The notes under the pieces: model-generated | Seen by the model: only the letters and a program-made list of their open reading frames with translations | Told to the model about the DNA's origin: nothing | The model's database searches: none | Assembly: GCF_037572415.1 (NCBI RefSeq) | Contig: NZ_JBBHLB010000016.1 | Location: 16,071 to 80,070, forward strand | Source of the DNA: Flavonifractor porci | GTDB taxonomy: Bacteria > Bacillota > Clostridia > Oscillospirales > Oscillospiraceae | DNA: 64,000 nucleotides | Direction of reading: 5' to 3' | Part shown: piece after piece, positions 58,293 to 64,000 of the stretch | Layout of the letters: each line of letters starts with the position of its first letter | Position numbering within the stretch: the stretch's first letter is position 1 | Position numbers and translations under genes: made by a program

Positions 58293-59404
58293 CCGGCGGC
58301 CAGGTCTTTGACCTGCAGGAGGGCTTTGTCAAGCGGGACGTCTGCTTTGACGGTCGACTCCTCTCCAACTCCAGTGCCGACGGCAAGACCTACGACGCCA
58401 GCGGCTGCTATGTGATTCCAGGCCTCACCGACGTGCATTTTCACGGCTGCAAGGGCCACGATTTTTCCGACGCCGACCCCGAGGGCCTGGAGATCATGGC
58501 TCAGTATGAGCTGTCCCGGGGCGTGACGCAGATCTGCCCCGCAGGTATGACCCTGCTGGAGGCTCAGCTCACCAAGGTATGCCAGGTGGCGGCTGCCCAT
58601 AAGGCCGCTGACAAGCCGGGTGCCGCTCTGTGCGGTATCAACCTGGAGGGGCCCTTCCTCTCTATGGCCAAGAAAGGCGCTCAGAACGGCGAGTGGCTCC
58701 ACGCTCCCGATGTGGATATGCTCCGTCGGCTTATTGCCGCCTCTCAGGGTCTGGTAAAGCTGGTATCCCTGGCCCCAGAGGAGCCGGGCGCGATGGAGTT
58801 TATCGAGGCCATGGAGAGTGAAGTTACCATCTCTCTGGCCCATACCACCGCCGACTATGATACCGCCATGGAGGCCTTCCGGTTGGGTGCCCGGCAGGTG
58901 ACACACCTGTTCAACGCCATGCCCGCCTTTACCCACAGGGCTCCCGGCGTGGTGGGCGCGGCCCTGGATACCCCCCTGTGCAACGTGGAGCTGATCTGTG
59001 ACGGCGTTCACATCCATCCCTCCGTGGTACGAGCGGTATTCAAGATGTTTGGCGCCAAGCGGGTCATTCTGATTTCCGATACCATGCGGGCTGCTGGTAT
59101 GCCCGACGGCGACTATACCCTGGGCGGCCAGGCCGTCAAAGTAAAGGGTAAGTATGCTACCCTGGAGGACGGTACCCTCGCAGGCTCTGTTACCGACTTG
59201 ATGAACTGTATGAAGACCGCCGTGTCCTTCGGTATCCCCCTGGCGGACGCCGTGCGGGCCGCCGCGGTCAACCCGGCCAAGGCCATCGGCATTTTCAGCC
59301 GGGCCGGCAGCCTGGAGCCCGGCAAGCGGGCCAATGTGGTGGTTCTGGATGAGAATCTGGAGCTGAAAGACGTATTCTTCCGCGGCGAACTGGTCCGCGG
59401 CTGA
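58283..59404 (+). CDS. nagA: N-acetylglucosamine-6-phosphate deacetylase
   Basis: 373 residues of the amidohydrolase superfamily. GLTDVHFHGCKGHDFSDADP holds the first metal-type histidines, GINLEGPFLSMAKKGAQN the glutamate, SLAHTTADYDTAMEAFRLGA and THLFNAMPAFTHRAPGVVGA further ligands, and LISDTMRAAGMPDGDYTLGG the catalytic aspartate. It removes acetate from GlcNAc-6-P. The start lies inside the nagB end. Confidence 0.95.
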   Translation: MRITGGQVFDLQEGFVKRDVCFDGRLLSNSSADGKTYDASGCYVIPGLTDVHFHGCKGHDFSDADPEGLEIMAQYELSRGVTQICPAGMTLLEAQLTKVCQVAAAHKAADKPGAALCGINLEGPFLSMAKKGAQNGEWLHAPDVDMLRRLIAASQGLVKLVSLAPEEPGAMEFIEAMESEVTISLAHTTADYDTAMEAFRLGARQVTHLFNAMPAFTHRAPGVVGAALDTPLCNVELICDGVHIHPSVVRAVFKMFGAKRVILISDTMRAAGMPDGDYTLGGQAVKVKGKYATLEDGTLAGSVTDLMNCMKTAVSFGIPLADAVRAAAVNPAKAIGIFSRAGSLEPGKRANVVVLDENLELKDVFFRGELVRG

Positions 59405-59597
59405 ATAGGAGGCACCCCCCAATTCAGGCCTTCCGCGTCTACTCCATTTTTATAGGTGCGGAAGAGTCGTAAAAAAGGAGGAAGATCCGCCGGACCGGCG
59501 GTGCGGCAGTGTGGAGACCTGCCGTAACGTTCCGGAAGTTTCGCTCTTCCGGGACAAGAGGGTATTTGCGGAGGCATTGCCCTTACGGTTCATGTAT

Positions 59598-60719
59598 ATG
59601 GCAACTGTGGTTCTGAAAGGCATCAAGAAGATCTACGACAACAAGGTGACCGCCGTTCACGACTTCAATCTGGAGATCGCGGACAAAGAGTTCATCGTGC
59701 TGGTTGGTCCCTCCGGCTGTGGTAAGTCCACTACTCTGCGGATGGTGGCCGGTCTGGAGGACATCTCTGAGGGCGATCTGCTCATCGGCGGCAAGCGGAT
59801 GAACGATGTGGAGCCCAAGGACCGTGATATCGCCATGGTATTCCAGAGCTACGCACTCTATCCCCACATGACTGTGTATGAGAATATGGCTTTTGCTCTG
59901 AAGCTGCGCAAGGTGCCCAAGGAGGAGATCGACAAGAAAGTGCGGGAGGCTGCCGCAATCTTGGACATCACTCAGTACCTGGAGCGTAAGCCCAAGGCTC
60001 TGTCCGGCGGTCAGCGTCAGCGTGTGGCCATCGGCCGTGCCATCGTCCGCGATCCTCAGGTGTTCCTGATGGACGAACCCCTGTCCAACCTGGACGCCAA
60101 GCTGCGTAACCAGATGCGTGCTGAGATCATCAAGCTGCGTCAGCGTATCAATACCACCTTCATTTACGTCACTCACGACCAAACAGAGGCTATGACCCTG
60201 GGCGACCGTATTGTCATCATGAAGGACGGCTTTATTCAGCAGATCGGCACCCCGCAGGAGGTTTTCGACCGTCCCGCCAACCTGTTTGTGGCTGGCTTCA
60301 TCGGCTCTCCTCAAATGAACTTCTTTGATGCCAAGCTGCAGAAGAAGGACGGCAAGTATCAGATCGCTGTGGCTGATGCTGTGATTGAGCTCGCCGATAA
60401 GGCTCAGAAGATCCTCACCGAGAAGGGTGTAAGCGATATGGATGTGGTGGCCGGCATTCGTCCCGAGCACATTTCCTTTGCCCCTGTGGCTGGTTCTCAT
60501 ACCGTATCCAGCACTGTGGATGTGTCCGAGATGATGGGCAGCGAGGTGTACCTCCATGTGACTGCCGCCGGCAAGGACGTGGTACTGCGTATCCCCACCA
60601 CCGAGCTGCCTGAGGAGCACCGGGCGGGTATTCCCTATGGTACCGACATCAACTTTACCTTCCGTCCTGAGCTGATTCACCTGTTTGATCCTCAGACTGA
60701 GAAGAACCTGCTGTATTGA
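59598..60719 (+). CDS. sugar ABC transporter ATP-binding protein (MsmK/UgpC type)
   Basis: 373 residues. Walker A GPSGCGKST, the Q-loop in MVFQSYALYPHMTVYENMAF, signature LSGGQRQRVAIGRAIVRDP, Walker B VFLMDEPLSNLDAKLRNQMR, and a C-terminal TOBE regulatory domain (about 240-373). It powers the sialic-acid importer and may be shared among several sugar importers, as MsmK is. The start is MATVVLKG at 59598; an ATG two codons earlier is equally possible, and neither has a strong ribosome site. The 190 nt after nagA hold a hairpin (TTCCGGAAG...CTTCCGGGA). Confidence 0.92.
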   Translation: MATVVLKGIKKIYDNKVTAVHDFNLEIADKEFIVLVGPSGCGKSTTLRMVAGLEDISEGDLLIGGKRMNDVEPKDRDIAMVFQSYALYPHMTVYENMAFALKLRKVPKEEIDKKVREAAAILDITQYLERKPKALSGGQRQRVAIGRAIVRDPQVFLMDEPLSNLDAKLRNQMRAEIIKLRQRINTTFIYVTHDQTEAMTLGDRIVIMKDGFIQQIGTPQEVFDRPANLFVAGFIGSPQMNFFDAKLQKKDGKYQIAVADAVIELADKAQKILTEKGVSDMDVVAGIRPEHISFAPVAGSHTVSSTVDVSEMMGSEVYLHVTAAGKDVVLRIPTTELPEEHRAGIPYGTDINFTFRPELIHLFDPQTEKNLLY

Positions 60720-60732
60720 TTTCCAGCATACC

Positions 60733-60772
60733 AAACCGGCCCCTGCCGCAACTGCGGCAGAGGCCGGTTTTT
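60733..60772 (+). terminator. terminator of the sialic-acid operon
   Basis: AAACCGGCC plus CTGCCGCA pairs with TGCGGCAG plus GGCCGGTTT, then TTTCTTTG. Confidence 0.85.
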
Positions 60773-60874
60773 CTTTGTCGGCAGAACCAGTTGCAAGGGG
60801 AGGGAATAAGATGGTGCAGACGGCAGTGCTCTCATGAGTTGCCGGAGAAATTGAGGAGAGACGGGGGAGCGGCC

Positions 60875-61684
60875 TTGCAGCAACGGGAAAGTGAGCAATA
60901 TCGATATTATAACCCGGACCCACTTCACCCGGGCGGACCGTCCTGCTGTATCTGGCGGGGACCTACCGGTCCCACAGGGGCGACAGGCAGTGCTGGTCCT
61001 ATGGGCCCGATAGGAGCAATGGGTCCTACCGGACCAACGGGTCCTATAGGGGCGGCAGGGACGGCGGGCAGTATCGGCCCAACCGGTCCTACCGGTCCCA
61101 TAGGTCCTACAGGCCCTGCAGGAGCGGACAGCATTGGTCCTACCGGTCCCTCAGGAGCAGCAGGCAGTACTGGCCCAACAGGCCCAGTTGGGCCCCAAGG
61201 ACCGACAGGTGCAGCCGGACCAACGGGTCCTGCAGGGGCAATAGGTCCGATAGGTCCCACCGGACCTGTTGCCAGTGTTCCAGATGATGTGTTTGCGTCA
61301 TATGTGAATTATCAGTATCCGCTTGTCCGGGGGAGTCAACTGGTATTGCTTCCCGATATAACAGATCCAACAGGGCAAATCACGCAGACTGGACCAACAG
61401 TCATTAGTCTGGAGCCGGGTTACTATTTAATCTCTTATAAAGTGTCAGCAGTTTTTCGGCAGGCCAACTATATGCAAATTACGCCATTCTATAACGGTAC
61501 TACACATCTGGAGACTGGGATCTATTTTGCAGTTGGTACAGGGGGCGGAAGTGCGGCGGGCTCCGGTTTTATCATCTTGCGGGCACCAGCCGCCACTACA
61601 TTTACGTTGACTTATTCAGGCTCCGGGGATGCGGTGGATGGAGAAATCAACCTGACTATAGTAAAACTGCACCGCGCGCTTTAA
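60875..61684 (+). CDS. collagen-like repeat protein with BclA-type C-terminal domain
   Basis: 269 residues. A short N-terminus (QQRESEQYRYYNPDPLHPGG) leads into about 38 Gly-X-Y triplets (about 29-140), mostly GPTGPT, GPIGPT and GAAG units, that should form a collagen triple helix. The last 120 residues (VASVPDDVFASYVNYQYPLV ... LTIVKLHRAL) form a TNF/C1q-like trimerisation head as in BclA of the exosporium. I chose TTG 60875 with GGGGGAG at 5 nt; no ATG fits. In a spore former it is probably a spore-surface filament protein. Confidence 0.85.
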   Translation: MQQRESEQYRYYNPDPLHPGGPSCCIWRGPTGPTGATGSAGPMGPIGAMGPTGPTGPIGAAGTAGSIGPTGPTGPIGPTGPAGADSIGPTGPSGAAGSTGPTGPVGPQGPTGAAGPTGPAGAIGPIGPTGPVASVPDDVFASYVNYQYPLVRGSQLVLLPDITDPTGQITQTGPTVISLEPGYYLISYKVSAVFRQANYMQITPFYNGTTHLETGIYFAVGTGGGSAAGSGFIILRAPAATTFTLTYSGSGDAVDGEINLTIVKLHRAL

Positions 61685-61728
61685 AGTGAGAATTGCCGCG
61701 TTGTAGATACCTTGAATTGTTGAAATAC

Positions 61729-61760
61729 AAAAAAGACACGACGTAAGTCGTGTCTTTTTT
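61729..61760. terminator. bidirectional terminator
   Basis: AAAAAAGACACGAC pairs with GTCGTGTCTTTTTT around GTAA, between the collagen-like gene and the convergent tRNA-Thr. Confidence 0.85.
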
Positions 61761-61834
61761 GGAGCTAGTGGTGGGAATCGAACCCACGGCCTGCTCATTA
61801 CGAGTGAGCTGCTCTACCTCTGAGCCACACTAGC
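61760..61834 (-). tRNA. tRNA-Thr (anticodon CGT)
   Basis: Minus-strand cloverleaf: acceptor GCTAGTG with CACTAGC, D arm GCTC/GAGC, anticodon stem GCTCA/TGAGC with loop CTCGTAA (anticodon CGT), T arm GTGGG/CCCAC with TTCGATT, discriminator T and encoded CCA. It has its own promoter. Confidence 0.95.
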
Positions 61835-61862
61835 GCATAGTTTGCTCCAAATTACCTGTAAC

Positions 61863-61891
61863 ATGATACAATAGAAGAAACAAATTGTCAA
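61863..61891 (-). promoter_or_regulatory. promoter of tRNA-Thr
   Basis: TTGACA (61891-61886) and TATCAT (61868-61863) on the minus strand with a 17-nt spacer. Confidence 0.75.
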
Positions 61892-61946
61892 GGAGAATTC
61901 TTGCCGCTGGGGGAAACATTTCAGCCAGACAGCATCTTTATTTTTC

Positions 61947-61975
61947 TTGACAATTTACTTTCGTGCCACTATAAT
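61947..61975 (+). promoter_or_regulatory. promoter of tRNA-Pro(CGG)
   Basis: TTGACA, a 17-nt spacer and TATAAT: full consensus, about 60 nt before the tRNA. Confidence 0.8.
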
Positions 61976-62036
61976 ACTATTTAGCGTTCAATAAGACGGT
62001 GCGATATAACCGGTATTTGGCGCGGCATAATTTTAT

Positions 62037-62113
62037 CCGGGTGTGGCGAAGCTTGGTATCGCGCTTGGTTCGGGTCCAAGAGGCCGTGGGTTCAAATCCC
62101 GCCACTCGGACCA
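62037..62113 (+). tRNA. tRNA-Pro (anticodon CGG)
   Basis: Acceptor CCGGGTG with CACTCGG, D arm GCGA/TCGC, anticodon stem CTTGG/CCAAG with loop TTCGGGT (anticodon CGG), T arm GTGGG/CCCGC with TTCAAAT, discriminator A, encoded CCA. It closely resembles the GGG isoacceptor at 22.65 kb, and its 3' end and terminator are duplicated at 63685. Confidence 0.95.
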
Positions 62114-62145
62114 TCGGAGTATCCTTCGGGGTACTCCGATTTTTA
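62113..62145 (+). terminator. tRNA-Pro(CGG) terminator, left repeat of cassette B
   Basis: ATCGGAGTATCC pairs with GGGTACTCCGAT around a TTCG loop, then TTTTTA. It is nearly the same as the terminators at 29455, 30517 and 63695. Confidence 0.85.
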
Positions 62146-62172
62146 TTACCAATTTGTAAATTTTCTTATGCC

Positions 62173-62192
62173 GTTGCACAGAGATGTACAAC
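62173..62192. repeat. left-end inverted repeat of cassette B
   Basis: GTTGCAC-N6-GTACAAC, matching GTTGTAC-N6-GTGCAAC of cassette A, with the mismatch on the opposite arm. Confidence 0.6.
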
Positions 62193-62212
62193 TTTCGTTG
62201 TTTGGGAGCCTG

Positions 62213-62244
62213 TATGTAGAAGGACTTGTTCCTTACTACATACA
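62213..62244 (+). promoter_or_regulatory. hairpin in the leader of the cassette B gene
   Basis: GTATGTAG and AAGGA pair with TCCTT and CTACATAC (one bulged A). The ribosome site AGGAGG overlaps/abuts its 3' side. Confidence 0.5.
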
Positions 62245-62255
62245 GGAGGTTCCAT

Positions 62256-63617
62256 ATGACCGAAGAAAACTACAACTACCGAACGAGTCAGACGCTGCTT
62301 CGCAACCAGTTTCCCGGAAAAGGAAAGTTAAAAATCCCCATCATTCCTAAGTTCCAAGAAAGGCCCGGAGACTTTGATGATCTTTTGTTGATCGGTTTTG
62401 ACAAAACCCACCTGGAGGACCAGAATCACCTCGACCGCATGGTACACTTCTTCCTATATGACTATCGCTTTGAGCGGGTCTGGAAGAACCCAGACAATGA
62501 CATTGAAAAACTGTCCCGGTACCGTGCAGTGCTGTCGCCGGATTTCAATATGTATCTGGAAATGGCGCCTGTCATGCAGCTTTACAATGTATTTCGTAAT
62601 CGTTGGTGCGGCGCTTACTGGGCATCCAAAGGGCTCCGGGTCATTCCCACCATCAACTGGGGCGATAAATCCACGTTCGATTTCTGCTTTGACGGGATTG
62701 AAAAAGGCAGTGTGGTGGCTGTCTCCACCTACATGGCGTCCGAACACGACAACCGCCAGGATCAAAAAGAGTGGTTCATGGCTGGATACAACGAGATGCT
62801 GCGGCGCATTGAGCCGGAAAAAATCATTTGCTACAATACACCGTTTCCCGAAATGCAAGGTAATATCATCTATGTGGACTACGAACGCAGTTCTTGGCGG
62901 TATATGAATTACGAGCGTGGATTTCAGAAAGAAGATTTGGAATCTTTCAAAATTGGTGGCTCTTTCTATACAAATCATGATACAATAGAGCCGTTCCTAA
63001 TTGGCAAGGGGGGCGGCAGTGCATACGGTGGGAAATGGAAGCCCTCCAAACCAGCCGATGAAAAATTTATTGGTAAACCGGGTGAAGTAAAACAGTCTTT
63101 TACCAAAAAGGGAGACTTGTATGAGACTCATATCGGCCCAGATGGAAAGGCTGATTCCGAGACTCATTATTCTGATCACGGAACTCCAAAATTTCACGAT
63201 AATCCTCACACGCACGATGTCTATTGGGATGAATTAGGACCTCACCTCAGCAAGGTCGAACGCTCTGGAAAAGCATTTGACCGTGAAAGGAGACACTATT
63301 CTATGAAGACGGTTGTACCAACCAATACATTTGAGGATGATCGATTCAAAACAATCAGCGATTTTAAGTGGTGTATGAGGCGCGGCGGAGAAATTCAATT
63401 CGAATGGAACGGCATTATGTATTGTTGCTTTGGCTGCATTTCTCCCTCAGCAGGCGCAGCAACTAAAATGATGATCTGTCAGGCTGGCTCTGCGGAAATA
63501 AACGCTCGTACCGAGAAATGGTGTGATACCGCCGACGAAATTCTGGAGTATATAGTTGGTGGTGATCGTCTGCGCGATGTAATCACGCAAGTAAAAGTGT
63601 GGGAGCGTACAATTTAA
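62256..63617 (+). CDS. DUF4417-domain protein fused to putative toxin tail and immunity-like domain
   Basis: 453 residues. The N-terminal two thirds (about 30-225: FDDLLLIGFDKTHL, MVHFFLYDYRFERVWKNPD, GAYWASKGLRVIPTINWGD, FDGIEKGSVVAVSTYM) match DUF4417 as found in phages and elements. A Gly/Lys-rich linker leads to a tail with HYSDHGTPKFHDNPHTHDV, a His-rich motif common at toxin C-termini. From residue about 350 (MKTVVPTNTFEDDRF) to the end is a separate domain resembling small immunity-type proteins (DFKWCMRRGGEIQFEWNG, GGDRLRDVITQVKV). That Met (63303) has AAAGGAG upstream. AGGAGG precedes the chosen ATG. Confidence 0.6.
   Translation: MTEENYNYRTSQTLLRNQFPGKGKLKIPIIPKFQERPGDFDDLLLIGFDKTHLEDQNHLDRMVHFFLYDYRFERVWKNPDNDIEKLSRYRAVLSPDFNMYLEMAPVMQLYNVFRNRWCGAYWASKGLRVIPTINWGDKSTFDFCFDGIEKGSVVAVSTYMASEHDNRQDQKEWFMAGYNEMLRRIEPEKIICYNTPFPEMQGNIIYVDYERSSWRYMNYERGFQKEDLESFKIGGSFYTNHDTIEPFLIGKGGGSAYGGKWKPSKPADEKFIGKPGEVKQSFTKKGDLYETHIGPDGKADSETHYSDHGTPKFHDNPHTHDVYWDELGPHLSKVERSGKAFDRERRHYSMKTVVPTNTFEDDRFKTISDFKWCMRRGGEIQFEWNGIMYCCFGCISPSAGAATKMMICQAGSAEINARTEKWCDTADEILEYIVGGDRLRDVITQVKVWERTI
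63303..63617 (+). other. internal start: possible separate immunity-like product
   Basis: ATG 63303 in frame with the long gene is preceded by GAAAGGAG at about 9-nt spacing. It would give a 104-residue protein equal to the C-terminal domain. It may mark an original gene start that became fused to the gene upstream. Confidence 0.45.
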
Positions 63618-63637
63618 GATGAAACCTTTTGCCGACT

Positions 63638-63668
63638 GCTTATAAACCATTGATATTACTGGATTTTC
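63638..63668 (+). repeat. right-arm sequence of cassette B
   Basis: GCTTATAAACCATTGATATT followed by ACTGGATTTTC. It differs from the cassette A arm at only a few positions. Confidence 0.6.
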
Positions 63669-63694
63669 ACAGATCCTTTAATGACACTCGGACC

Positions 63695-63726
63695 ATCGGA
63701 GCATCCTTCGGGATGCTCCGATTTTT
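63695..63726 (+). terminator. duplicated tRNA-Pro terminator, right end of cassette B
   Basis: ATCGGAGCATCC pairs with GGATGCTCCGAT around TTCG, then TTTTTG. Compared with the left copy, a T-A/G-type pair has changed to C-G on both arms, so the stem was maintained. Confidence 0.8.
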
Positions 63727-63738
63727 GTATAAAGAAAA

Positions 63739-63757
63739 CCACTCGCTAGGCGAGTGG
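63739..63757 (+). repeat. left-end hairpin of the IS200-type element
   Basis: CCACTCGC-TAG-GCGAGTGG, the kind of subterminal hairpin recognised by TnpA. Confidence 0.65.
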
Positions 63758-63794
63758 TAGCAAAAAGCCTATGGCGATGAAAGTGATAAAAAAA

Positions 63795-63852
63795 CTCCCT
63801 TTGCTATAATAAAAGTGCGGTCTGCCAACTGCACAAAGAATAGCAAAGGGAG
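63795..63852 (+). promoter_or_regulatory. long stem sequestering the tnpA ribosome site
   Basis: CTCCCTTTGCTAT (63795-63807) pairs perfectly with ATAGCAAAGGGAG (63840-63852), which includes the AAAGGGAGG ribosome site of tnpA. This is the known self-limiting arrangement of IS200 leaders. Confidence 0.65.
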
Positions 63853-63861
63853 GACATTCAG

Positions 63862-64000
63862 ATGGGACTGAATGATATTAGTAGTTTATCTCATACACGA
63901 TGGAATTGCAAATATCATATTGTATTTGCGCCGAAGTACCGCAGGAAGGTATTTTACAGAGAAAAGAAAGCGGCAATAGGAAAAATACTGCGGCAGTTGT
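63862..64000 (+). CDS. tnpA: IS200/IS605 family transposase TnpA, partial
   Basis: 46 codons are visible before the right edge: MGLNDISSLSHTRWNCKYHI, then VFAPKYRRKVFYREKK. WNCKYHIVFAPKYRR is the conserved N-terminal strand of Y1 transposases, carrying the family's KYRRK motif. AAAGGGAGG precedes the ATG. The HUH motif and catalytic tyrosine lie beyond the window. The element sits immediately after cassette B. Confidence 0.9.
   Translation, partial: MGLNDISSLSHTRWNCKYHIVFAPKYRRKVFYREKKAAIGKILRQL

Larger units (their letters stand above)
62103..63701. mobile_element. cassette B: toxin-type insertion at tRNA-Pro(CGG)
   Basis: The core CACTCGGACCATCGGAG lies at 62103-62119 and 63685-63701. Between them are a palindrome at 62173, a hairpin leader, one long gene and the right arm at 63638-63668. 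The order and end sequences are the same as in cassette A although the gene content differs. No recombinase is present. Confidence 0.65.

Noticed and set aside
60925..61260. Minus-strand Gly/Pro-rich frame opposite the collagen-like gene
   Set aside because: GPTGPT-type DNA reads as a similar repeat on the other strand; the plus-strand frame has the ribosome site and the C-terminal head domain.

Overview
The window is a GC-rich stretch of a spore-forming, Gram-positive gut-type bacterium, most probably an Oscillospiraceae/Flavonifractor-like clostridium. Evidence: strong Shine-Dalgarno sites, TTGACA/TATAAT promoters with 17-nt spacers, a T-box leader on pheST, spoVAC, a BclA-like collagen protein, and Firmicutes-type gene pairs (der-plsY-gpsA, DUF177-rpmF, mltG-U32 peptidase). 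The genus is an inference.

Layout. 1-22.5 kb is core chromosome: an iron-dependent alcohol dehydrogenase; an ECF sigma/anti-sigma pair; mltG and a U32 peptidase; a folate/DJ-1/tmk/WecG run; a potABCD polyamine transporter; an RluA-type pseudouridine synthase; DUF177-rpmF; a DUF512 radical-SAM protein; der-plsY-gpsA. 22.65-32.7 kb is an accessory hotspot at tRNA-Pro(GGG). It holds a 6.7-kb element bounded by a 65-bp repeat of the tRNA 3' part (integrase, primase-like protein, serine recombinase, small regulators), then a 1.06-kb toxin/immunity-like cassette bounded by a second copy of the tRNA end plus terminator, then a less GC-rich lipoprotein/DUF554 pair. 32.7-48.7 kb is core again: S41 peptidase, ABC exporter, YbjQ/MerR, spoVAC, a promoter-driven structured ncRNA, pheST with a tandemly triplicated pheT tail, NAD(P)HX repair, alr, a MazF-like toxin. 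48.7-60.7 kb is a complete sialic-acid route. NanA makes ManNAc, AGE epimerises it to GlcNAc, a ROK-like kinase phosphorylates it, and NagA/NagB yield fructose-6-P; an ABC importer, an RpiR regulator and an SGNH esterase accompany them. 60.8-64 kb has the collagen-like protein, tRNA-Thr, tRNA-Pro(CGG) with a second, related toxin-type cassette, and the start of an IS200-type transposon.

The strongest candidate for something new is in the 6.7-kb element. All three genes of its minus-strand block begin with a good Shine-Dalgarno and ATG, then carry an in-frame amber codon (TAG) at codon 4, 6 or 17, always followed by a GAA/GAG codon. None of the nine genes I call in the element uses TAG as its terminal stop, whereas host genes nearby do. 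This fits amber suppression or recoding, possibly as an expression switch. The second candidate is the pair of related, integrase-less cassettes in the two tRNA-Pro genes, which share end sequences and duplicate the tRNA terminator.
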